From the NCBI GenBank assembly GCA_016189905.1, contig JACPRP010000036.1, forward strand, positions 1 to 35,437: DNA of 35,437 nucleotides, in the 5' to 3' direction. A program made the position numbers and the translations under genes. The first letter of the stretch is position 1. Each line of letters starts with the position of its first letter. The DNA is from Chloroflexota bacterium. Lineage in GTDB: Bacteria; Chloroflexota; UBA6077; FW602-bin22; JACPRP01. Under the pieces are notes generated by a model, which was not told where the DNA came from, did no database searches, and saw only the letters and a program-made list of their open reading frames with translations. This document shows positions 1 to 9,700 of this stretch, one piece after another.

Positions 1-509
1 GGCGCAACCTGTATGACGAACTTATCAAGATTCGCGACGAGCAGCGGCAGGAGAAGGAGAACGCGGTCTTCGTCGTGGACGGCGAGGACCTTCCCTGGGA
101 AGTGAACCCTCAGGGAATAATGCGCTGGTACACCCACCCCGAGATCAAGGACACCGCCACCCGCAGCCTCTTAGTCTACGTGCAGAAAATCCTGCCGGAG
201 AGTCGTAGCGGACTGCTGAAGTTCCAGGGCGGCCAGGTCATCTACTTTATGGAGGGCAAAGGCCACACTGTGATCGACGGCGTTAACTTTCATTGGGAAG
301 CCGGCGATGTTCTGCAGTTGCCGATGCGCTGGGATGGCGTCGTCCATCAGCACTTCAACGACGACCCTAAAACTGAGGCACAGTTGTTGTGCGTTCAGGC
401 CAATTTTATCCACGCGCTTGGCGTCGACAGGGGCTCTGGCTTCGAGCAGCTAGCCGCCTGCCCTGAGTACCAGGAGAAGCAGAAGGCCGTGCGCAAGAAA
501 AACGATTAA
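1..509 (+). CDS. Cupin-domain protein, 5' end missing
   Basis: The reading frame is open from base 3 to the TAA at 507-509, with no stop before the window edge, so this is the C-terminal part of a longer gene. The visible 168 or so residues form a single cupin barrel: a stretch reading GGQVIYFMEGKGHTVIDG, then EAGDVLQLP, then a VVHQHFN segment. Together these resemble the two cupin motifs with a degenerate metal-ligand set. Cupins of this sort occur as dioxygenase-like or sugar/aromatic-acid-binding proteins; nothing here fixes the substrate. An internal GTG at 75 could be a start but has no convincing ribosome-binding site, and coding continues upstream of it. The gene converges on nadD across a strong hairpin. 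The fold is fairly sure; the function is unknown. Confidence 0.75.
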   Translation, partial: RNLYDELIKIRDEQRQEKENAVFVVDGEDLPWEVNPQGIMRWYTHPEIKDTATRSLLVYVQKILPESRSGLLKFQGGQVIYFMEGKGHTVIDGVNFHWEAGDVLQLPMRWDGVVHQHFNDDPKTEAQLLCVQANFIHALGVDRGSGFEQLAACPEYQEKQKAVRKKND

Positions 510-531
510 TTTGAACGCACGGCTTCGGTCC

Positions 532-566
532 ATGCCAAGGGGCGAACGACGTTCGCCCCTTGGCAT
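532..566. terminator. Perfect 16-bp hairpin between convergent cupin and nadD genes
   Basis: Bases 532-547 are the exact reverse complement of 551-566, leaving a 3-base loop. The hairpin fills the gap between the cupin stop (509) and the nadD stop (567-569). It has no T-run on either side, so it is a plausible bidirectional terminator or mRNA 3'-end stabiliser rather than a classical intrinsic terminator. Confidence 0.6.
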
Positions 567-1163
567 CTATCTATACAGACCATGCTGGAAAATATACTCT
601 TCCACAGCCTCGGGCAATTGATACTTGATCGGAGCGCTGTTCCTCACACGCTCCCGAAGGTTCGACGATGAGGTCCCCACTTCGGGGATGGGGACCGTGA
701 CGATGTTTCCTGCTGCGGCACGGCTGACCTCCGGCGCAAGCTTCGATAGATCCTCGTATCCAGGCCGCGATACACCCACCACGCGGCATTCCCGCATCAG
801 GCGCTCTGGCTCCCGCCACGTGCCAATTTCCATCAGAGAATCAAGCCCGACAACGAAGTATATCTCCACGTCAGGGCCCAGTTGCTGGCGCAGCAACGCG
901 ACAGTGTCCACGCTGTAGTGCGGACCCGGACGGTCCACGTCGACCCTCGACAGGCGAAATCGGGGATTCGAGGCGATGGCCAGGCGCACCATCGTCAGGC
1001 GATGCCCGATAGGAGACAGTGTGCGTGTGAGCTTATGCGGCGGCTGGCCGGCCGGGACGAACAAGACCTCAGACAACTGAAGACGGAAGCGCACCTCCTC
1101 CGCTGCCAGAAGATGGCCGTAATGGATTGGATCGAAACTCCCTCCCAGCACCCCGATCTTCAC
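567..1163 (-). CDS. nadD: Nicotinate-nucleotide adenylyltransferase
   Basis: This cytoplasmic enzyme makes nicotinate adenine dinucleotide from nicotinate mononucleotide and ATP in NAD biosynthesis. The 198-residue product is normal length for NadD. It begins with the nucleotidyltransferase signature GGSFDPIHYGHL (residues 7-18, with the ATP-binding HxGH), has the FVPAGQPPHK segment near residue 35 typical of NadD, and ends with an SSSNLRERV element matching the family ISSTxIR motif. The start is GTG at 1163, preceded by a GGGAG stretch at usable spacing. It lies downstream of obgE on the same strand with a 129-bp gap; obgE-nadD order is common in bacteria. Nothing is missing. Confidence 0.95.
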   Translation of the reverse strand: MKIGVLGGSFDPIHYGHLLAAEEVRFRLQLSEVLFVPAGQPPHKLTRTLSPIGHRLTMVRLAIASNPRFRLSRVDVDRPGPHYSVDTVALLRQQLGPDVEIYFVVGLDSLMEIGTWREPERLMRECRVVGVSRPGYEDLSKLAPEVSRAAAGNIVTVPIPEVGTSSSNLRERVRNSAPIKYQLPEAVEEYIFQHGLYR

Positions 1164-1292
1164 TGTACTTCTCTCCCGACTTACCTCAGATTACAGCATC
1201 TAAATAGAGCGACATGGCATTTGCTACCTGCTGGCCTGACAAGTTTGAAACCTACCCCTACCATATACACTTTTTACGTCGAACCATTTAGC

Positions 1293-2927
<1,635 letters not shown>

Positions 2928-3103
2928 CTAGCAGGCGCCAAATGCATCCGCCATGTGGGTGCATGGCCGCTATATTGGCGCGATAGCGGTGCTGGTGGAT
3001 GTGGGAAATCGACATGGCGGAATATCGGGTGTTGTATAGCTCTATTTATAGTGGCAGACGGTGGGTTGGAGGAGCCGCGGGTGTAGGCAGGAAGTAAGGT
3101 TGA

Positions 3104-3122
3104 ATCAAGCGAGTGGCTTGAT
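3104..3122 (-). terminator. Hairpin downstream of dnaA
   Basis: A 7-bp inverted repeat (3104-3110 with 3116-3122, 5-base loop) lies 68 bp beyond the dnaA stop. It is followed on the minus strand only by a weak pyrimidine-rich stretch, so terminator activity is possible but unproven. Confidence 0.3.
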
Positions 3123-3189
3123 CTGCTGCTGATCGCGATTGGGGCCGGAGTACACGCGCTGTTGCAGGAAACCCTGCCCTGATGGGGCG

Positions 3190-4596
3190 CTAGCGGCTCC
3201 TGGCGTAGAGTAGCTCGCGTATTTCGAGGATCTGGCTGCGGAGGTCGTCGTCGATGTCGATCTGGGTTTGGATCTTATCGTAGGCGTGAAGCACGGTGCT
3301 ATGATCCCGGCCGCCAAGCTCACGACCGATCTCGAGGAGTGGAGTGGACGTCTCCTCGCGAATGAGATACATGGCCACCTGGCGGGGCAGCACGATATCC
3401 TTGGAGCGCACCTTACCGCGCAGGGCGCGGATATCTACCTGGTAGTATTTGCCGACGGTCTCGAGTATCTTGACAGGAGTGAGGAGGCGCCGCGTCTTGT
3501 TGGTAAGAAGGTCACTGAGGGCGGTATTGGCCGCCTCAGGTGTGAGGACGCGATTATTGAGCTTGGCATAGGCCACAACGCGGTTGAGGGCGCCCTCCAA
3601 CTCACGTATGTTCCGCTGGACTTTGCGGGCGATGAACTCCAGGACCTCAGGTGACACGACCATGCGCTGACGCTCGGCCTTGCTGCGGAGGATCGCGACC
3701 CGGGTCTCGAAATCTGGGGCTTGAATGTCGGCGATGAGCCCCCATTCGAAGCGTGAGCGCAGCCTCTCCTCGAGCGTCACGATGGACTTGGGAGGCCGGT
3801 CGCTGGAGACGACGATTTGCTTGTTGGCCGCGTAAAGCGCGTTGAAGGTGTGGAAGAATTCCTCTTGCGTACTCTCTTTTCCGCCAATGAACTGGATGTC
3901 GTCGATCAATAGAACGTCGATGTTGCGATAGCGGTTGCGGAAGTCGTCAGTGCGGCGGTCCATGATGGCGTTAATGATTTCGTTGGTAAAGGTCTCTGAA
4001 GTTACGCACAGAACCTTGTGCTTATCTCGCAAGACACGGTGGGCGATGGCGTGCAAAAGATGCGTCTTGCCCAGGCCGACGCCGCCGTAAATGAAAAGCG
4101 GATTGTAGGTGGTGGCCGGGGCCTTAGCCACTGCTTCAGCGGCGGCGTGCGCCAGACGATTGTTGTTGCCGACGATGAACGCCGCGAACGTGTACTTAGG
4201 ATCCGGCTTCCATCTATTGTCCGGGATGGTCTCAGCGGCCAGCGTCAGATCATCTGGTGGCTGCGCATCCGATTCATCTACCCGTGTCTGTTGTGCTTCG
4301 TCGAGCGAAGGGATAATGGATCGGGGATCACGCGCCCTCTTGCGCTCGACCGACTCGGACACCACAACGCTCACCTGGACCTTCTGGCCGAGGATGATGC
4401 TGAGCGTGTTCCTGATCTGGCGCAGCAGGCGATGCTCCAGCCACTCTTTCGCGAAGGTGCTGGGGACAGCCACCACGTACTCCCCTTTTGACGTAGAGGT
4501 GAGCTTGGTATGCTTCAGCCAGGTATCGTGTTCGGTCTTAGGTATCTGCTTTTGCAGCTCAGCTAGGGCTGCCTGCCAAATCTGCCTGGCGTTCAT
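3190..4596 (-). CDS. dnaA: Chromosomal replication initiator DnaA
   Basis: DnaA binds TTATCCACA boxes, melts the origin and loads the replicative helicase. The 468-residue protein has all four domains: N-terminal helicase-interaction domain I (1 to about 80), a variable acidic linker (about 85-130), the AAA+ ATPase with Walker A GGVGLGKTH (171-179) and Walker B LLIDDIQF (D232/D233), and the C-terminal DNA-binding domain with the family signature around GGRDHSTVLHAYDKI (428-442). The ATG at 4596 is preceded by AAAGGA at good spacing. It transcribes toward its own box cluster, so the boxes lie downstream of dnaA rather than upstream. The gene is complete and unremarkable. Confidence 0.97.
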   Translation of the reverse strand: MNARQIWQAALAELQKQIPKTEHDTWLKHTKLTSTSKGEYVVAVPSTFAKEWLEHRLLRQIRNTLSIILGQKVQVSVVVSESVERKRARDPRSIIPSLDEAQQTRVDESDAQPPDDLTLAAETIPDNRWKPDPKYTFAAFIVGNNNRLAHAAAEAVAKAPATTYNPLFIYGGVGLGKTHLLHAIAHRVLRDKHKVLCVTSETFTNEIINAIMDRRTDDFRNRYRNIDVLLIDDIQFIGGKESTQEEFFHTFNALYAANKQIVVSSDRPPKSIVTLEERLRSRFEWGLIADIQAPDFETRVAILRSKAERQRMVVSPEVLEFIARKVQRNIRELEGALNRVVAYAKLNNRVLTPEAANTALSDLLTNKTRRLLTPVKILETVGKYYQVDIRALRGKVRSKDIVLPRQVAMYLIREETSTPLLEIGRELGGRDHSTVLHAYDKIQTQIDIDDDLRSQILEIRELLYARSR

Positions 4597-4659
4597 TATG
4601 AATCATTCCTTTTGGGTGCGGAGAAGCCTCGTCTCTGCCGTATATGACTTGATGATGGT

Positions 4660-4677
4660 TCGAGAAGAAGTTCTCGA
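4660..4677. promoter_or_regulatory. Inverted repeat upstream of dnaA, possible operator
   Basis: TCGAGAA and TTCTCGA form a perfect 7-bp inverted repeat with a GAAG spacer. It sits 64 bp before the dnaA start and immediately upstream of the rightward promoter at 4687, so a bound regulator could act on either transcript. Confidence 0.35.
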
Positions 4678-4686
4678 GCAAAACAC

Positions 4687-4716
4687 TTGACACAGGTGCA
4701 TTATGCATGCTAAACT
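4687..4716 (+). promoter_or_regulatory. Sigma70-like promoter for a putative small RNA
   Basis: A consensus -35 TTGACA (4687-4692) is followed after 18 bases by TAAACT (4711-4716), a 4/6 match to the -10 box. The transcript would start near 4722 and meet a terminator about 100 bases later, with no coding frame between. Confidence 0.45.
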
Positions 4717-4820
4717 GGCAGGCAAAGGTCAAAAAGACCACCTGTACTGGCATCCTTGAAGGAACGCCAGACAATAGCGCAGCCGCCAAAAGGAAACGAC
4801 CAGTGCCAGTGGTCGTTTTT
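4715..4820 (+). ncRNA. Candidate structured small RNA of about 100 nt
   Basis: Between the promoter at 4687 and the terminator ending at 4820 lie two further potential hairpins. One has nested AGG/CCT and GGTC/GACC stems around an AAAAA loop; the other pairs CTGGC with GCCAG around an inner CCTT/AAGG. I do not recognise the fold. It lacks the SRP RNA tetraloop region, the 6S bubble, and the aptamer motifs I know for c-di-GMP, glycine, fluoride and guanidine riboswitches. It could be a stand-alone sRNA or an attenuated leader of the EPS operon, which starts 216 bp beyond the terminator. Confidence 0.35.
4794..4820 (+). terminator. Intrinsic terminator, rightward
   Basis: Bases 4794-4802 and 4810-4818 form a perfect 9-bp stem with a 7-base loop, ending in a run of five T at 4816-4820 and further T-rich sequence. 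It sits before the EPS genes and after no protein gene on this strand. Confidence 0.7.
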
Positions 4821-4833
4821 CTTTGTATCCTGA

Positions 4834-4867
4834 TGGCAGGACTCGGCATGCCTAAGCCGGTCTGCCA
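4834..4867. repeat. Bulged 12-bp inverted repeat
   Basis: TGGCAG (4834-4839), AC (4841-4842) and CGGC (4844-4847) pair with GCCG (4856-4859), GT (4860-4861) and CTGCCA (4862-4867), leaving two single-base bulges. There is no T-tract, so this is not an intrinsic terminator. A CTGGCAG copy at 4714 could pair with the right arm instead. Confidence 0.5.
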
Positions 4868-4958
4868 GCACCCAATATAACAAAAACCCGGCTGATAATC
4901 AAGCACTCCAGCACGAATGCACGAATTACTGCGTGGACATTCCGAAGTGGGCGTCGTA

Positions 4959-4988
4959 TTGACAAGGTCTTATCCTACATGCTATCGT
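4959..4988 (+). promoter_or_regulatory. Probable EPS operon promoter
   Basis: Consensus TTGACA (4959-4964), an 18-base spacer and TATCGT (4983-4988, 4/6) lie 48 bp before the first EPS gene. This is the only good promoter match close to the 17-kb co-directional gene block. Confidence 0.5.
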
Positions 4989-5035
4989 GGCTCCGAGATT
5001 AGCCGAGAGTTCTGACTGAACTATAGGTAACGGCC

Positions 5036-6748
5036 TTGAAGAACGGCGCCAAAACTACATCTCACGCTCGATTTAAGCCTGTTGCTCTATTCGTATGCGC
5101 CATTGCCGTCGTCGCGCCGTTTTTCACCGGCTACTCACCGCAGTTTCCCAACGGCAGCAACGCACCTCCGGTGCCGCTGCGCACCGTTCCCAATACGGAT
5201 GTCAACCCGTTCGGCGCGAACTTTTTTCTCCACTGGGAGGCTGAGGACTGGAAAGTAGACAAGACGCTGGAGATGGCCCGGGAGGCGGGGCTCGGCTGGG
5301 TCAAGCAGCAGTTTCCCTGGGAAGACATCGAGCTGAAAAAGGGCGTCTTCTGGGATGACCGTCTGAACAAGAGCACGTGGGAGAAATACGACCGGATCGT
5401 GGCGCTCTCCGAGAAGTACGGGCTGAAGATCATCGCGCGGTTGGACCGCCCCCCCGACTGGACGCGGAAGGATAATTCCCTGAAGGAGGCGCCGCCGGAC
5501 AATCTTCAGGATTATGCCGACTTCGTGGAAGCGGTCGTGAGCCGCTACAAAGGGAGAATCCTCTATTATCAGCTTTGGAATGAGCCGAATATCTGGCCGG
5601 AGTGGGGCAACCAGAGCATAGAGCCGGGTGCATACGTGGCGCTGCTGCGGGCCGGGAATCTGGCGGCTAAGGGTGCCGACCCCAACGTCTATGTGTTGAG
5701 CGCGCCGCTGGCCCAGACCATCGAGCAGTCACCGAGGGCCATGCCTGATACCCAGTACCTGGACGAGATGTACAAGAATGGCGCTAGGGACTATTTCGAT
5801 ATCCTCTTCGCTAACGCCTATGGCTTCAGTCTCCCGCCGGACGACGCGCCAGATCCGGGCGTGCTCAATTTTGAACGAGTGCTTCTGCTCAGGGACATTA
5901 TGCTGCGCAACGGCGATGCGCAGAAGTCGGTATGGTTCAACGAGTTTGGCTGGACCGCTCCGCCGGCGGGGTTTCCGGCGGAGAAGCTTATATGGGGTAA
6001 GGTTACGGAGCAACAGCAAGCGGAGTATACTATCGCGGCGATTCGAAAGGCCCGCGCTGACTGGCCGTGGGCAGGGGTCTTCAGCATCTGGTATTTTCGG
6101 CAGGATGGGCACATACCCTCCGATCGTGCCGACTATTATTTCCGAATGGTCGACGTCGGTTTCACTCCCCGACAGCTCTACAACTCCGTGAAAGCCGAGG
6201 CGGCGAACGCCGCGCGCGTCGCCGTGGCAGGAGACTATCAAGAAACGAACCCGGCTGTGACCGCCGACAAAGGGTGGCAAGTGAGCCAGGATGTGCGAGC
6301 CAGCGGCGGCTCATTGCTTGCCAGCGAGAGTGCCGGCAGCAACATCACCATAGCCTTTCGCGGTACAGAGATAGCGCTCACGGCTGTAAGAGGGCCACGC
6401 GCGGGAATTGTTTACGTCAGCGTCGACGGCGGGGAAGTCGGTAATCTACCCCGGGACCAGCAGGGTCGCTCGTATCTGGATTTATACAGTCCTACAGAGC
6501 AATGGCAGGCATCGATCAACATTGCCGAGGGATTGAGCGATGTCGAGCACAAGCTGCGAATCGTCGTGAGCCCTGCGCGCAATCGTGAGGCGCAGGATAG
6601 TCTCATCGCCATCGATGGATTCTCGGTGCGCGAAAATCCATCCTGGTGGTGGCTCGGCACCGCTTCGATCGCCGTTGCGGTGCTGATCGCCATTGTGCTA
6701 ATGGCTGCGGGGCGTGGCAGTAGAAAGCGCCGCGAAACGATGAAATAG
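5036..6748 (+). CDS. Membrane-anchored clan-A-like glycoside hydrolase
   Basis: This is the first gene of the EPS operon, 570 residues. Visible parts: an N-terminal signal anchor (about 15-32); a (beta/alpha)8 glycosidase-type barrel (about 55-390) with acid/base motif WNEPN (E183) and nucleophile-type NEFGW (E303), the pattern of clan GH-A families such as GH39/GH5; a beta-sandwich-like region (about 405-530); and a C-terminal transmembrane helix (about 538-560) followed by Arg/Lys, so the barrel faces outside. The TTG at 5036 has only a weak AGGTAA upstream, but the signal sequence follows directly. In EPS clusters such enzymes trim, release or remodel the polymer; that role is inferred. 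It is clearly paralogous to the N-terminal half of the next gene, and both putative catalytic glutamates are kept. Confidence 0.8.
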   Translation: MKNGAKTTSHARFKPVALFVCAIAVVAPFFTGYSPQFPNGSNAPPVPLRTVPNTDVNPFGANFFLHWEAEDWKVDKTLEMAREAGLGWVKQQFPWEDIELKKGVFWDDRLNKSTWEKYDRIVALSEKYGLKIIARLDRPPDWTRKDNSLKEAPPDNLQDYADFVEAVVSRYKGRILYYQLWNEPNIWPEWGNQSIEPGAYVALLRAGNLAAKGADPNVYVLSAPLAQTIEQSPRAMPDTQYLDEMYKNGARDYFDILFANAYGFSLPPDDAPDPGVLNFERVLLLRDIMLRNGDAQKSVWFNEFGWTAPPAGFPAEKLIWGKVTEQQQAEYTIAAIRKARADWPWAGVFSIWYFRQDGHIPSDRADYYFRMVDVGFTPRQLYNSVKAEAANAARVAVAGDYQETNPAVTADKGWQVSQDVRASGGSLLASESAGSNITIAFRGTEIALTAVRGPRAGIVYVSVDGGEVGNLPRDQQGRSYLDLYSPTEQWQASINIAEGLSDVEHKLRIVVSPARNREAQDSLIAIDGFSVRENPSWWWLGTASIAVAVLIAIVLMAAGRGSRKRRETMK

Positions 6749-6778
6749 CGCAATGAAAACCGTGGTAGAGCGCTCCTG

Positions 6779-9700
6779 TTGAAGATCTATGTAACCTACG
6801 TGTCGAGGCTGTTGCCCTCGCGAGACAGATGCGTCGCCCTCGTTTGTCTGCTCATCCTGGCACTATCGCCCTTCTTCTTAAGGCCCATCCTGGCGGAGCT
6901 TTCGCTTCAGGATCGTGGCGTTGCGTGGGGACAAGCGCAGGCCGAGGCTTTTGCCGCGGACGATTTCTTGCTTGGGATCAACGCGGCGTTGGAGGACGAG
7001 CACGGAGACCGCTTGGCCAGGGGCATCGGCGCTATCAAGGATGGAGGGTACGGTTGGGTCAGACAGGAGTTTCCCTGGCGGGAGATCGAGCCGACAAAGG
7101 GTAATTACGATTGGGGGAAATGGGACAAGCTGGTCGCCACTTACTCTAGCGCTGGTCTGAGGGTCATAGCGCGCCTCGATCAGCCACCGCGATGGGCCAG
7201 ACAGGATAACAACTGGGTGAATCGTCCTCCCGACTCCTTCGCCGATTACGCTGACTTCGTTGGGGCCTTTGTCAAGCACTATGAAGGCGTGATCGGCTAC
7301 GTACAGATCTGGGACGAGCCCAACGTATTCCCCAACTGGGGCAACAGGGCGGTGGACCCGGCTGGCTACGTCGAGCTGCTGAAGGGCGCCTACCAAAGTG
7401 CAAAGGTCGCCAACCCTGAAGTCGAGGTTCTGACGGCGGGTCTGGCGCCCAACCTCGAGAAGGGTGGCCGTAACATGGCCGATACCCTTTTCCTCGAAGA
7501 GATGTACCGCTACGGTGCCCGCAGCTACTTCGACATACTGGCGGCCAAGCCATATGGGCTCTGGAATCCACCTGAGGACCGCCGCGTCGGGGATGATGTC
7601 TTGAACTTCTCGCGGGTGGTGCGCTTGCGGGAGATAATGGTGGGCTATGGCGATGGCCGCAAGCCTGTGTGGGCTGTCGAGTTCGGCTGGAACTCGCTCC
7701 CTGAAGATTGGAAGGGCGACCCTTCAGTCTGGGGAGGGGTAACGGAACGCGCGCAGGCGGCGTATACCGAAGCGGCGATCGAGCGTGCGAGGAGGGAGTG
7801 GCCCTGGCTGCGAGTGATGCTGCTCCAGGGCTTTGGGCCGCAGTACGCGCCGGCCAATCCTGTTTACGGGTTTTCCGTCGTCGACCAGGCGTTCCGCCCT
7901 CGCCCGGTTTACGAAGCCGCGAAAAGAGCCGCCGCAGGGAGTATTGCACCTCCGGGGAGGCACTCGACTGATTCCAAATACATTCAGTACCAGGGGACGT
8001 GGCAACGCTTAGAGCATGGAGTGGTGGGGAAGGCCGGCGATTCATTGCGATTGCCTTTCTATGGCACGAGGATCGACGCCGTCATCTGGCAGTCTCAGGC
8101 CGGGGGAACCATTCAGGTGGCGGTCGACGGAAGGACGGAAAACCTCTCGCCGCAGTTGAGCTCTGCTGCCAGGGTCAGCCTGTTCAGCCCTATCTCTCGT
8201 CGTGCAAAGCTCGAGCTGGCCACAGGATTGGAAGACCGTGAGCACTTGCTGGAGTTGACGATCGTTCAGCCGGCGGGCTCGGGCGCCAGTCCTTCCCTCA
8301 TTCGTGATGGAGGTGAGGGAAGGACCGGTGGCGAGGCCAGGATCGAGGGCTTCGTCGTGGCGCGAGACGCGCCGTTTTCGGCGTACCAGGTGCTGATCGC
8401 CGCGCTGGTCGCGCTGCAAGCCGGGGCATTTCTGTGGCTGTTCGTTCTTCTGGGCCGTTTCTATCGCGCGACCTGGCCGCCTTTCAGGGCTCGTGTGCAG
8501 CGGTGGCTGAAGGCGATGCTCTCGTGGGCGCTGAGCGCTGCTAAGCGGTTGGATCAGGCGGCAAGCGGGGGGCGTTGTGAGTGGCTGGTTCTGGCGATGT
8601 CGCTCAGCCTGGCCATCTTCTACTTTATCTCGTTTGTGCCCGTGGCCATCGCTAGCCTGCTGGCCTACGCGCTATTGGCCTGGCTGCGGCCAGATATCGG
8701 CCTGCTTTTCGTGATTTTTGCCGCTCCTTTCTATCTCCTGACGAAGCGCTTCGGTAGCCTGCAGTTTTCGATGGTCGAGACCCTGGTTGTGGTTTGTGGC
8801 GTGGTGCTTGTTCTGCGCCACGCAGCTTCTGCCCTTGACGGCGAGCGGCAACGCGGTTGGCCGAAGGGATGGGAAAGCGCCGCGCTGGAGAGAATAGCTG
8901 CCGGTGCCAGGGTGAACCTTCCTATCGTGCTCCTGGTCGTCGCCAGCGTGTTATCCTTATTAGCCGCAGAGCGCGTGCAGGAAGGATTGCGAGAATTCCG
9001 GGTCGTAATCGTCGAGCCTGTGATCTACTACTGGCTGCTGACCCGCACCTTAAGCAAAGAAAAGGTCTTGTGGCTGGTCCAGGTGCTGCTGATATCGGCG
9101 GCTGTGATTTCGGGGGTTGCTTTGTACCAGTATTTCTTGACTGGCGACGTGATCACCGCGGAAGGCGTGCTGCGTGCCAAGGCTTTCTACGGCTCGCCGA
9201 ACAACCTCGGGCTTTTCCTCGGGCGGGCACTGCCGCTGGCCGTCTGCCTGGGGTGGTTTGGCGAGCGCAGGGCGAAGCTGCGCGCGCTTTATCTTGCCGT
9301 GGCATTGCTCCTGGCTGTTACCCTCACGCTAACGTTTTCGGCTGGGGCCTGGCTTGGCGTGGGCGTCGGGCTTCTTCTGGTAATTGGATTCAGAAGCGTG
9401 AGGCTGGGCGGCCTCGCGGCCACGGGGGCCATCGGCCTGGCCATCCTTCTGCCGCAGGTTCTGCGGCAGGAAAGGATCGTCTCGCGCTTCGATCTAGAGC
9501 AGGGCACGGCAGCGCTCAGACTGATGATCTGGCAGGCAGCGGCCAGGATGATCCAGGATCATCCGCTGTTGGGGGTGGGGCCTGACAATTTTCTGAATCA
9601 GTACCCCAGGTATATGCTGGCGGCGGCCTGGCGAGAGCCGAATCTCTCGCATCCACATAACCTGGTGCTCGACTTCTGGCTCCGTACAGGGTTGTTGGGC

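Larger units (their letters stand above)
4597..5035. other. Divergent dnaA/EPS spacer with several structured elements
   Basis: This is a 439-bp region with no convincing protein-coding frame. From left to right it holds: the dnaA ribosome-binding site; a 7-bp inverted repeat (4660-4666/4671-4677); a sigma70-like promoter reading right (4687-4716); two hairpins (4715-4744 and about 4746-4772); a T-tailed terminator hairpin (4794-4820); a further bulged 12-bp hairpin (4834-4867); and the likely EPS operon promoter (4959-4988). Confidence 0.6.

Noticed and set aside
4715..4820. SRP RNA, 6S RNA or a known riboswitch as identity of the structured element
   Set aside because: None of their signature motifs that I know is present; only hairpins and a terminator are shared.
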